A stretch of 64,000 nucleotides of DNA, from assembly GCA_030435675.1 (NCBI GenBank), contig CM059624.1, forward strand, positions 2,752,769 through 2,816,768, given 5' to 3'. Every line of letters starts with the position of its first letter. Position 1 is the stretch's first letter. Below the pieces are notes generated by a model. It saw only the letters and a program-made list of their open reading frames with translations. It did no database searches and had not been told where the DNA came from. Below are positions 10,229 to 21,700 of this stretch, in pieces. The stretch is from Steinernema hermaphroditum (taxonomy: Eukaryota; Nematoda; Chromadorea; Rhabditida; Steinernematidae). A program made the translations under genes and the position numbers.

Positions 10229-11586
10229 ATGCAAACACGTCTCAGTCAGTTCTTTCAAGTCCCACAGACGTCTACAGAGAATCGAAAACGGAAGGAGACA
10301 GTCTTCGGTCTGCCGGGACCGTCTTCGTCTGCACAGAAGCGTGTGAAGCTGTCTAGACGGCCGAATTCACGCGGAAAAGACGTTGGCAATGTATTGGAAG
10401 AGGAGCCTATGGAGAGAGTCACTTCGGCGCAGATTGAGTCGTGGAAAAGGTGAAGTATGCGTGCGATTGCTAATTACCTATGTCTTTGCAGAAAAGCGTT
10501 CTTCACAGAAACGTCAAGTGGAACTCTCTTTCGGCTAGTGCCCGAATCCGCAGTGAAAACGCTCAAGCAGAAGTTCGAGTACTTCGTTGAGGTAAAGCTT
10601 TCGGAAATTTCGCAAATTTTGATGTTTAAGACAGTGGTCAACGACGAACTTGGCTACACGAAGGATCTGCCGCTGTGGCCGCGAGATGGGGAGCGTGTTG
10701 GATGGATGTACGTTCACGTTGAGAAGTCGACAGCGTTCCTCGCCGGTGTACTCATCGTTGATCTGATCAACGAGGCGAGATTTCACGACTCGGCAAAGGT
10801 ACAAGGATTTTGGGCATCAAATGTATAAGATCATCAAGAAATGTTCGAGCTGGATTAAGTTATTAGCGGGCTGTAAGCCGCGATATGTCGAAAATTGTCT
10901 GGTAGACTGCTCTATCTTCTCTGCACCTGTGACAGTGAGGAAATGGCTGATGGGAGCGGTCGAAATCCGTGTCTGGAATGGGTGCCACCCATTCCAGACA
11001 CGGATTTCACCCAATGGGTGCACTACCTTCTCTGCTCGGTCAGACTCCGCTGTCCAAACATTGTCGTGGAGATCTGCTCGAACATTTCTTGCATAGACAT
11101 ATTCGTGGGGAATTTTTGGAAGCAGCGGGAGATGATTGAGGATAACGGACCTTGGAAGCATTCTATCATATTTTTGGAGATGCTGGGTTCTCTGAACCGA
11201 GCACATCTAGCACAGATGGAGATCGGGATTGGCTAAAAGTTGCTTCTGTCTGTACCGCACATCAACATTTCATCATTTATTTATATCACCATTTATTCAA
11301 ATCGTTGTTGTTGTCGTTCAGCTCTGTATTCACCCGATTTCAGGTCGCGACAGGCACGTTTCTCGGTATCAACCGCATCTGGACACATCGATCCGTACGT
11401 CGACGTGGAATCGCCCGACTGCTGCTCGACGAAGCCCGCCGCTCGCTGCCCTATCTCCACAGCACGATTCCCCGTCAGAGCGTCGCCTTCAGCGAGCCTT
11501 CCGTCGACGGTACGAAGCTCGCAAGGACGTACTGTAGATCGGAAGACGCCGCGAACGATGACTTTCTCGTGTACGATATAAAATAG
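10229..11586 (+). CDS. ESCO/Eco1-type cohesin acetyltransferase
   Basis: Exons 10229-10449, 10492-10591, 10631-10798 and 11344-11586 encode about 243 residues. The 39-nt intron at 10592-10630 is in frame and could be retained. The C terminus has the ESCO acetyl-CoA fold: GINRIWTHRSVRRRGIARLL (R-R-x-G-x-A loop), then VAFSEPSVDGTKLARTYC and FLVYDIK, matching the conserved Eco1 end; VVNDELGY is also diagnostic. The N terminus begins MQTRLSQFF, a consensus PIP box (QxxLxxFF) for PCNA binding, so acetylation of SMC3 would be coupled to replication. The CxxC-H-H zinc finger usually found in Eco1/ESCO is not seen. The start was chosen because CAG lies two bases before this ATG and because the PIP box follows at once. 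It is the first gene of a possible operon; the next ATG is 65 nt after its stop. Confidence 0.82.
10885..11065 (+). repeat. Dispersed repeat with a perfect 23-bp palindrome, in the ESCO intron
   Basis: Arms 10962-10984 and 10986-11008 are perfect inverted copies with one base between them. The surrounding about 170 bp resembles 32985-33140 (shared blocks such as TCTGGTAGA, GAGGAAATGGC and GAAATCCGT). It is probably a small non-coding mobile element. Confidence 0.6.
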
Positions 11587-11651
11587 TACCAGAATTTCAA
11601 ATTTCGACCTTTGCTCGTGTTATTTATGCAAATACTAATCCGCTCTGAATC

Positions 11652-13090
11652 ATGTCGGCCGCTGTTCAAACAGCCCCCGAACAGTCGAATCGATTCTCCC
11701 TCGTTCAGTTCCTCCGGTTCCTACGCGCCGAACCAATGGGCATCTTTTCATTGCCAAGTAGTCGTGGCAGTGGCGGCTCGGCGGCCGCCCCGAGCGGCAT
11801 GATCGCCGCCGGATTCACTTTCGTCAATCGTCATCCGAAGTGCAAGATGCTGAGTTACGTCCGTACAGCAGTCGGCATTTTTACTGTTCTCGGTATGTTT
11901 TTTTGAATGGATCCACAGGATTTGTTTTTTTGGCTTGAGGATTGGAATCTAAATTGGAACCTCCTGTTTCATCATACTTAACAGCTTGTTTCAGTGATCT
12001 ACTCCTCAGCCATGTCTTCTCTTCTCTCCGTGACCGCCTTCCCTATCGGCATATACCTGGCGATCATCGGAGTGCCGACATGCATGCTGGAATTGGGTGT
12101 TATTATAAGGATGTGCTGCGGGTGAGTCCGAAGTATGTATCGCAAATGCGACCATAACACGGATTTCAGAACGGAGGGACCCTTATGCAAAGTATTCGGC
12201 CTGGTTCTGGGATTCGATCGATGGCAGCGCGGGTGTCTCTACATCGCGTTCGCTGTCGTCTGCTTCCTTCCCTCTATTTCGACTGTCAGTGGGAAGATGG
12301 CTGGTGAGTGGACCGTCTTTATTGAGTCAATTATCACAAAGAAGAGACGAGAGATTTCATTAAAAAGTTATTTAGTGGCTGGAATGTGCTATCCACTTTT
12401 GACATAGTGGGATGAGCTATCCCCAGGATCACTGTTTTGAAGGTTTCTAGGATACCGCCACTTTTTGAGCTTTATAAACGCTATTAACTTGACCATCATG
12501 AAACCTAATATTTTCTCTGATTAATGGAGGTCAGCGACTACTTTTTGTTTTGAAAAAGATGCAGATTGCGGGTTGTTTCGAGTTTGTGCGTTGTGCGTTT
12601 CTCGATATGGGCTTGGTTTGTGCTCATTTTGTTGTTGATACGTGTCAGAGCACACGTTCTGATGAAACATTGCTGGTATGACCTTTACTTCCAACAAATC
12701 TCACCTTAACTGCGAAATATTATCATTTTTATACTAATCTGAGACGGACACCTGTCAGTATTACCAATTACAAACGGAGCAGATTCCAATTCAAGTACTC
12801 ATGAGGTTTGACAGCTTCGGTCATGTTGAAGAGATCGCCGTGCTGAAGGATCGATCCCCGACCGATCTCACTTTTGGTTATTCTCGAAAATAACCTTGTA
12901 GACTTCCGTCTAGATGCTCTTTTGTGGCCTGCTCTAAATATACTTCCATCGATGAGATTTGATCTTAAGGAGTTCCCTATATTCAGGAGTCTTCCTCGCG
13001 ATCACCGGCATTCTGTACATCATCAAAACGTTCCAGAAGAAGAAAGTGCCCACGTACATGCCGGACCTGTCCGCGCACTCCGTCCCATAG
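11652..13090 (+). CDS. Flower-like four-helix membrane protein
   Basis: Exons 11652-11892, 11995-12121, 12170-12303 and 12987-13090 give 201 residues in phase; the last intron is 683 nt. Four hydrophobic segments are visible: MIAAGFTFVNRH, SSAMSSLLSVTAFPIGIYLA with IIGVPTCMLELGVII, CLYIAFAVVCFLPSIS and GVFLAITGILYIIK. The layout, with MLE in the second helix, then a polar loop and RWQRGCLYIA, resembles Flower/CACFD1, a synaptic-vesicle protein linked to Ca2+ and endocytosis in flies. The LEAP motif is LELG here. It sits 65 nt after ESCO and is likely co-transcribed. Family assignment is moderate; another small tetraspan family is possible. Confidence 0.6.
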
Positions 13091-13194
13091 GGCCCCGTCT
13101 CTTCTTCCTTGTCTCCCTTTTCAGTCGGTCTCATTGCTCTGTCTCCTTCCCATTTCATTCGAATAAATTTGTCCGAATCGGTCACTTTGTTCGC

Positions 13195-13359
13195 ATGGCA
13201 CCCCCCGAATCGAATTCCTCGTCTCCCACGCTTGGCCAGCGCGTGGTCAATCGTCTTTTAGTGGGATTGCCTCCGCTGATTCTTCTTCTGCTCGTTAATG
13301 CGCTCTACGGACCCGGAATCGACGTCCAGACGACCGGCACCTGGATCGCTTTTGTGACG
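13195..13359 (+). CDS. Possible 5' exon of the SWEET gene, one extra TM segment
   Basis: ATG at 13195 opens 55 codons with a membrane segment (LPPLILLLLVNALYG) and ends at a good donor (ACG/GTGAGT). Joined to the acceptor at 13962 it is in frame with the SWEET exon. It follows AATAAA of the Flower-like gene by about 30 nt and lies 104 nt after that stop. It could be an alternative N-terminal extension or a separate small product. Confidence 0.35.
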
Positions 13360-13968
13360 GTGAGTCTTTTGTTCGATTCTAGGCATTTGAGGGTGTGATT
13401 TAGAGTTCGCTTGTGCTCCATGCGGTCGTTGATGGTTTCCAGACTCCAGAGAGAAGCGGAAACTGCGGCTAATAGGCGTTAACTGTGTGTTTGCATGGCT
13501 TTCTCAAATGAACATTGTATTTTGAGTCAAAGAAAAGGAAAAATGGCTGTAAAGTCTATTTGAAAACCAGCGAAGATCTTAAGAAATTAAGCTAGGCATT
13601 CAGCGGTGTTCCCCGATGCAGCCAAGAGGGTAAACAACGGTGTTTGCTACTTGTTGATGTCACACATAATCTCATCGCGCGGCCGGTTATACCCGGCATC
13701 CACTGGCGCTAATCCAGTTCTGGATCGAGGTCGCTTCCCGGGTCATGGAGACGCTCTCGGCGCTCTTGGAACACACGTAGTCTGTGCTGTCTAAACGGAC
13801 ACGCCACGAAGGAGGAGTATCGATTCGTTCGGCGGCTGTTGGGGGCGGCGACGATCGAGCGACGATCTTCATCTCCGCCGACGACGTGCCCTTCAACGGC
13901 GCATTCGCACTTCGCCGCCTTTTTGAAGCGCTTCTGCATCGTCTAAATTTCGCTCTTTTCAGCTGCAA

Positions 13969-15546
13969 ATGGACCTCTTCACGTTGTTCGCCTACTGGCT
14001 GACGCTTTTCTCCATCGGTTTCACCTTCTTGCCCGTGTGAGTGTTTTCTGAATGCGTAGTTTGTAGTTTGAGGGTCTTTTGGCGCAAAATGTTTAGTCTT
14101 CATGTGGAAGTTTAAAGTGTAGTTGAAGTCGGATTGGTTAATTCGATGATTTGATGATTGACGTAGGTGGAGAAGCAATGGGGAGCCAACTAATTAGCTC
14201 TTGTTTGTTTTGGTGATTTGACACAAAGTACATAAATCTGTAGTCAGAAGAACCTAAGTGATCGTTGTTTTCAACTGGTATTAGAACGTGTTTTTGTGGG
14301 AATTTAAGCTCTCTTCCTGTCCTTGAAGAACCCAATAGTTAAAACCATATTTAAGGACTGAAATTCACATCATGGGCATGTGTTTCGGAGGCTGGATTAC
14401 GGTCCAATTCACTGAGCTTCTCAAAGAATAAACTTCCTAGTAAACTGGGACAAGATGCTCATGTCTTTGGGAGCAGTTAGGCTCTCTTCTCGGCACACTA
14501 TGTCTCTATTTGGCAAGGGTTGTACCGTATTTTTATGCAGAATTGTAGATACTATTTCGTTTTAAATGTAAAGCTGATTCATTTCATTCGACACGGGACT
14601 AATTGACATCGATTTAGCCGCTTTCAATGACACATTGATCTCCTTTTTAGGATAGCAGCGCGTACGCTTACAAATCGTAACCTCTTATATCCTCTGGGGT
14701 TCAAAAATAACTGTCTTCTTTCACCTCCGATCTGTGAACTTGCCCTTTCCACAAAACGGCCCTGGTCGATGACCCTTTTGGACCATAGATCACTGAGCTA
14801 AGCACATGATTTTGCAATAGCCTCACAACCCTACGATGTCTGAACTCGCCCTTTTCAGCTTCCAGATCATCGAATGGCGCGCTCGGGGCACAGCTGACGG
14901 CTTCTCGTCCGTCAACCTCGTGCTGCCCATGTTGATGATGTCATGTTGGCTCCGTCACGGTTTCATGACCTCCGACAACACGAACATCCTCATCAACACC
15001 GTCAATTTGGTCATTTTCTCCCTCTACATCATCTGTTTTGGATACTACCAGCCCAAGAGGGTACCGTAACGTTGCTCGTCTGCGTCTCGTCATCGTGCGA
15101 TTCTAGAAATACCTCTACGGACAAGTCCTCTCGCTGGCCATCAGCGTCTACGCTATCTTCGCCTACGTCGATCAGCAACCCATCGACAAGGCGGCCGACG
15201 TGATGGGCTCGATCGCTGCTGCCACGCAGATCATCGGTTTGGCCGGCGGTCTCTACGAGATCAAGCGCGCCATCGGTCTTGGTCACACCGAGTACATCCC
15301 GGCCAGTCTGCAGTTTGGCATCTTCCTCATCAGCGCCCAGTGGACCGCTTTTGGATTCATCGTCGGCAACTACTACATCGCTGTAAGTCAAATAGAGGAT
15401 GGTGGTTCATCTTCAAATTCTAGGTGGCCAACATCGCCGGTTTGGCCGTCAATCTGATCACCATCGCCCTCTACTTCGTCTACCCGCCGCTCACGTGGCG
15501 CGTTCCCATCATTGGCACCGGCCCTCAACAGAAGAAGAAGGAATAA
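13969..15546 (+). CDS. SWEET sugar transporter
   Basis: Exons from ATG 13969: 13969-14036, 14859-15060, 15107-15382 and 15424-15546, giving 222 residues, the usual SWEET length. Seven membrane segments form two MtN3/saliva triple-helix bundles around a linker helix. The first bundle includes GTADGFSSVNLVLPMLMMSCWLRHG (broken here as GTADGFSSVNL then PMLMMSCWLRHG), the family signature before TM2; the second includes HTEYIPASLQFGIFLISAQW. SWEETs move mono- or disaccharides down their gradient across plasma or organelle membranes. CTTTTCAG lies six bases before this ATG, which suits trans-splicing. The alternative is the in-frame exon at 13195. The C-terminal tail is Lys-rich (QQKKKE) and AATAAA overlaps the stop. 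Confidence 0.85.
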
Positions 15547-15740
15547 AGGCAGAAACTCTAGATAGACGTCCGAAAACGTGTAAAGCACCGCCTCTTGTCA
15601 CAACCCGAAATAAAAATTTACTTAAAAGCTCTTATCCTTCAATCTACACAACGTTAGTACAATAAGTTATCACAGGACATATCACAGACTAGTCAGTCGA
15701 CAACCTTAAAGTGAATAGGGGAACGGGGAGGAAAGACATC

Positions 15741-18700
15741 TTAGGACTGCGAGGGAGAGTTGCTGTTCGCGCTGCCGTAGAGCAGTTCGCTTATGGACTC
15801 TTTCGGGAAGTCGGCACAACATGGAATCGCTCGTAGATGCTGCAAATAGTACTCGTAGTCTTGATTCACTAGTCCGTAGGTCAGTGAGTCGTGTGGCGTG
15901 ATGCCTTTTGCGGAGAGGTGCACCTTCATCGTCTGTTTGAAGTTTTCGTGCGTCTTCTTGAACATATCCTGGAAAACGTGCGATATATATGAATTGGCGG
16001 CATGCTTAGACATACAGAAATCATATCGCCTGGGAGAACTCCGGCTAATCCGTTGTAGAACTTCCCCAGATGTTTGCATATCTGCTGGAACGCCGCTGAA
16101 GGTATTGTTCCTTTGACTTCCCACTAAAACGCAGAAGTTGACAGACAGGAGAACAATCGAAAGTACCGTTTTGATTACGGTAGCGGTGTGGTGCTCGATG
16201 ACCGATATGAGCTTGTTCGTTATTTCCGAGATATGGTCGTTGTAGTCGCGCAGCACTTGATTAACGTGTCTTAGCTGTGTTCTGTTTAGTTCTGGAAGAG
16301 CGGCTTCGAACTCTTTCTTGACGGAGGGGATGAATCGGACGACTAGTTGGAGACAGCGCGACGCAAGGGCTACAGACAAAATTAAGTTAAAAACGTGATA
16401 GCTCTAAGCTACCTAGATTTTTGACACTGATCGTCTTCAGGCCCACAAGCTGCAAGGCTCCGGCTCCTAGAATCAGCTGACATGATCGACTATTGAAGTT
16501 TTTGAGCAGTTCCACGAGATATAGAAGCAGATCGGTGGCACATTCCGGGAGCGCGGCGAGAACTTCGCAGTACTGACCAACCATTTGCATCAGGATCAGT
16601 GCAGTTCTAAAGCAAAAACAGTTGATAAGAAAACGGATTCAAAGACAGTCTTACCCCACAACAATGTACTTTTCTTCACCAATCATGAGCTCGTTTGCAT
16701 GCGACACTTCTTCTGCTTCATCTGCCACCTCTTCGATGTCCCTGAGGACTCCCGAAGTGTCGAAGGCGTCGGCTATCCGCTGGAAGCGCTTCGGTACCGT
16801 AGCCGATCGCCAGAGCTCCGAATCGAGAATATTTCTGAAGACAATGAACACTGCTTACAATCGACCTGCAGAGCAGCTTACCCCAGCTTGGACTTCCGGT
16901 CATCGTGGAATCGTGCCACGAACTTTGTCGTCTGCTGCTGCATGCAAGCCTGCAGCGGGGACCTTGGCGGTGGCCCTTGGTAGGCGCCGGAGCCGTTCAA
17001 GATCAGTGCTCTGCCCTTCATGACGAATTCGTTCACTGCTTCAAGAACTTCGCAGAACTGCGAGATCGTGCAACGTTCCAAGAATCCGTCCTTCGACTTC
17101 GCCACGAGAAGACGACAGGCGCGCTCCTCCGCTGCTATTAGGGCGTGCTCCGTGAGGACGGAAACGGCGCTTCGCACTTGACTCGCCGTTCGGCAATTCA
17201 TCGCAAGGATCGATGCAGCGCTTGCGCTCAGAGAAGCTCCTTGAGGGGATGTCGAGGATTCGCGTGGAGGTGATGGTTCCAGTGAAGTAGCGGAACCGTT
17301 TAGAGTGCTGCTTTCGAGGGTTGACTGGTCAGAAGGCTGCGATTGGTTATCCACGGCGGAAAGAGTCGAAATTTTGCGTTCTAGCTTGTCGAAGCACGGC
17401 GACGAAGCGGAAGCCCTCATCTGACATTCTCGTTCGGGAGTCAGCTCGGCAGGAGGCGCTTCGATGTTGTCGATTATTAGTTCTTGAATGCTCTGAAGCG
17501 CCACATTTTAGTACCAGTGAAGCATAGTCGCAGAATTCACCTGTACACGATGGGAAAACAGAAGAAACGCATGGAAAACGGCCTTTAAGCTTTCGAACCA
17601 CTGCTCGAAATTCATCTTCCTCATCTGCTCGCCATAGCCGAGCGAAGGATCGAAGTCGGACAGATCGGCTCCACAGAGGAGGATGCGATTCTTCACGATC
17701 TACAGAACAACGAGATAAGACGGGCAAACATGTTGGTCTCACTTGTCTTAGCGTATTCTTCACAGCTTCTACGACTTCTCCTTTCAGCACTTGCACGAAT
17801 CTGTACTCCTTTACCCGCATAAGCCCCAGAATCACGGGATTCAGTTGACCCTATAAAAAGATTAAAAAAAAATGTGAGAAGAGCCGACGTACATTCTGAT
17901 AAATCGCTTCCTGAATGTTGTCACACGGCCTGCCGAACTCTTTCTGTATCAGCTGAACGAATTCTTCTTGTAGCATCTTCCCTATCGCTTTGTGCAGCTC
18001 CGTCAGCTGTGTGTTCAAGTGCCGGAAACATGTGACTCCCTTCAGATCGGAATTTAGTACTTCTTGGGCAGTGTCGATGCACTCCAGCGCCTTCGGATAG
18101 TCGTTTTGATTGAGCAGCATCTGCACGGTGATCTGCGCGTCTCGCAGGCAGGCGATATCTTGTAGCTTGTGCAGTAGCTTCTGCCTGTTGTCGCGTGACC
18201 GACTTATTTTGAGAACTCTCTGCGTTCGATCGTAGATCTTTTCGTTCACGGTTTGCAGATTCGCGCGTACCGCCTTCACTCGGGACATCGCATCAGCCAG
18301 TTCGTCGTGAAGGCTCCCGTATGAATTCACCGTTGTCCAGAAAGCTTCGCCTTTTGAGGCAAGTTGATTGTTTAGAAGAGAGCCAACGAGGTCGTGGTAT
18401 TCTTCGAGGCGCTCGCTGAGGTTTTTGTGCGAGCGAAATACACGTCCATCGCCGGCGTCGTAGGTTAGGAGCTCCTGGAAAAAACACAAATCGTATTGTA
18501 AATATAACTACTCTGTTTTGAATACAACCAGTTTCTCGCAATTCTGAACAGCAACATGTGCCTATCGTCTGTCTATTATACTGCAAACGCGTTGTTCACT
18601 TTGTTTTCTGTTATGAAGAGACTGGTTGCTCTCCCTAATTTTCATATCAACGTATTCCAAATTACCTGCGGATTCAAAGAAGCGGCGCTTTCGGGTCTGG

Positions 18701-21700
18701 ACAGCGTATCTCCTTCGAAAACCGATGACGACGGTGTCTTCTCTCTCTGCAGTTCCGCTTCCGAAACGAGTGGATCTGCCTTGCCGGGTAGCGGTTCGAG
18801 GAACACCGCTTCGAATGTGTCCGGTTGCGTTAGTGAAAATCGAGAATCCATGAAGATCTGCAGAGTAAAATGGCATGTCAAAAGCAAATGAATGTGAGCG
18901 CTCACAAGCGGGAGTTCGTCGCTGGTGATCTGCGTTTGTTCGTGGTGCCTCGCCAACGCTTTGTGCAGCGCTTTCTTCGCCTTCAGGCATTTTCGATGCT
19001 TCTGAAATGAGTGATCACATAAGGAATGGGAAGATGAACTGGAAGATGGCAGATTTTTTGAAGTTTTTCCTAGTGAAACTCCGTTTGGAATGCGATTATA
19101 AAAGGACAACAAATAAACAGTCAAAAATTGCGGCATTTCACACAAAAACAGGCAATATCCAGCGGGAAATTCTGACATCGATAAGAAATCTACAGATTAC
19201 GGTGAATATCCACTCAATGAGTGATACACCACCGTCAAGTCAATCAAAATTCGCTCGAAAAGCACAGCAAAACACAGAAAACCAGCATACCTTCGCAGTG
19301 GTCGTCAAATACGCCCGGAAATGCTCGATCGTGACGCGCGGGATCGAGTAGCTCGGCTGGAACTTCGTCTGCGGCACGAAATGTTCGCCCCAGTGCCGCG
19401 TGAAGAAGTTGGCCACTTCTGTCCGTGACCGTTTCGGGTCGGATAGGACCGACGACAGATTCTGGGTGAAGCTGAAACGGAAAGGATAGATCGATCGAAT
19501 ATGGAAGGCTCGATTTACAGGTGCCGATCGTCAGTCTGCATCAAGAGAAATGGGGAAAACGAGGTGGGTGGCCCCGAAGGGCATGCCTACCGGGGGGCGA
19601 ACGACGGTCTTTTGGTCGTGTTTGTAAACAAGGGGTAGGAAATGCTGATAACGATGTTGGTTCTGCTTTCGAATTTAGGCCCTGGCCCCCTCTGGCCCAT
19701 TCAAAGAGGACAGATCGGAGATATATTCTACGGTAGACAGTGAAGACAGCTGCTGCACCCTACATATCGCTGTTTCATTATATCTGTGCGCCGAGTCAAG
19801 GTCTGGTCGTGTTTTAGCCCACTATCACACCACAAGACTTTTGCACTATGGTTTTTGGACTCTCATCTTCTCGGAGGTCGTCATACGGCCGATGAAATCT
19901 TCAACAAGGGTGATCTACATCTTCGGCCTCTACAAAAACCTTAGAGGCCGAGCTTTGACAAGGCGCCGACATATGTATTCGAGGAAGCCACTAATTTATT
20001 GGCCACAGCACCCCCTGGAGACGGATTGCTCTTGTTTAGCTTGAGGGATCGAGCGATTTTACGATGTTGATGCTCACGGCCAGGCTAGAGATGGACACCG
20101 TTTGATATTCGTATTTGAAATATGGGATCGTAGGTGACCTTTTGTTGAACATCTTAAGATCACTTTTTGTTGATTTAAACTCAAAGCAAGTGGCTTGACT
20201 AATAGTGCAGTTGGTCAGGTGTCCTGGTCAGTGATTCCCCTCCATCCATCACATTTATTTCTGGCTTACACTGGAATTTTTTACGATGGACAGGGGTGCT
20301 CTCCTACTTCCTCAAAAACAATTTGTGACCGCTCAACGGATATAAGAGTTGCCATTTTTCGTTGGTATTAGTTTGACCCTTTTCCTGTCCTTATTCCTAT
20401 CAATCTGGCAAGGCTGGAACGACTTCCTAGGTCGGAAGATGTACCAAAAGGATACCCATCCTTATCCCTTTGATCTAATCCACTTCCGCCTCAACACCTG
20501 TCCTACCATATCTCACATTATCCTCATGCCAAAACACTCGAACTCATGTGTTTCTAATTTGGGTTCCCCGCGATTTCGTGGCTGCCGTAAACAAACAACA
20601 ACCAATGACACCTGCGGTATCGCTCATCACACTTATTCTCGAACAACAGGCCATTAGGCTGTTGAGTGAGCTCCCTATAGCTTGTGGTTTGAGCTTCCTC
20701 TTTTTAGTTTTTTTTTCGCAAAGTGTCAAGTGATGAGAGTTTAAAATCGCCGTGGCGTTGACCACTCGAACATGTGGTGCTGTAGCTGTTCGAGGCTATC
20801 AAAGTGAAGTAGCTGTGTTAGTGGAGTTTCGTGGGGTTCGTATATAAGGGTTCGATCGGCTGAGTCGTAATTGTTTTTATTGAGAGACCAAGGAATGGAT
20901 TGCGATCCTTTCTTGTTCCTTAGGAATGGCGTGGATATATTGTGAATGTAACTAATTTTTATCGGTTTGATTCTCCTGTTCCACATGCTGTTTAGATGCT
21001 TTAAATCTTTTCTTTTGTCCGGAACGTCAGCGACACATCCTTCTTGTCACATTGTCGCAAAGTCCAAAACACAGTTACATGTTCGCCCAATCAATCTGTT
21101 TTTGACGTGGTCAGACTGTCTTCCTGCTGTCAATACTAATGAACATAACAATGCAATTTTACGTCAAAAGTTCCGGGATACGGTGTGGAAAAAAAGTGGT
21201 TGTTTATGGGATTCAGATAATCAGTGAAACCCTAATGATGACACGAATCCCCTATATATAAATCGAGAACCGACGGGTCCGTTGGTCTTTGTGTGTGTGT
21301 GTGCGTTTTTCCGCGAGCACGGGGAAAACACCCACACAAAATAAGGACCCCGAGGGGAACCGATCCCGGCACCTCCCGCTTACAAACGAAGCACGTTCGC
21401 AATGAGCCACACAAGCAGTCGAGATGCCAGCGCTATACTTCCACCATATGTTTTTTGGCCCCAACTTAAGCCATTTGCATGAGCACCTAATTGGCTTTTA
21501 CTACCTGGAGGGCGCGAATTCGCGCGCAGCCGGGTGTATTCATCCTAATTTTCGTTGACACATGATAAACAAGGTGGCCCAAAAAAGGGATCTAGACAGA
21601 AGCCTGGAATGTCACTTTTGTGCCCATTCAAGCGTGAGGCCTGTTGCAAAATCAGAAAGATAAGCTCTCGTTGGTCTGAATTTCTGTATGGCTTTCTAGA

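Noticed and set aside
13687..14178. 163-codon minus-strand ORF opposite the SWEET exon
   Set aside because: Shadow of a GC-rich stretch and of the plus-strand SWEET exon; no homology.
21232..21464. Overlapping minus-strand ORFs near 21.3 kb
   Set aside because: They lie inside the SINE and recur in its other copy; not genes.
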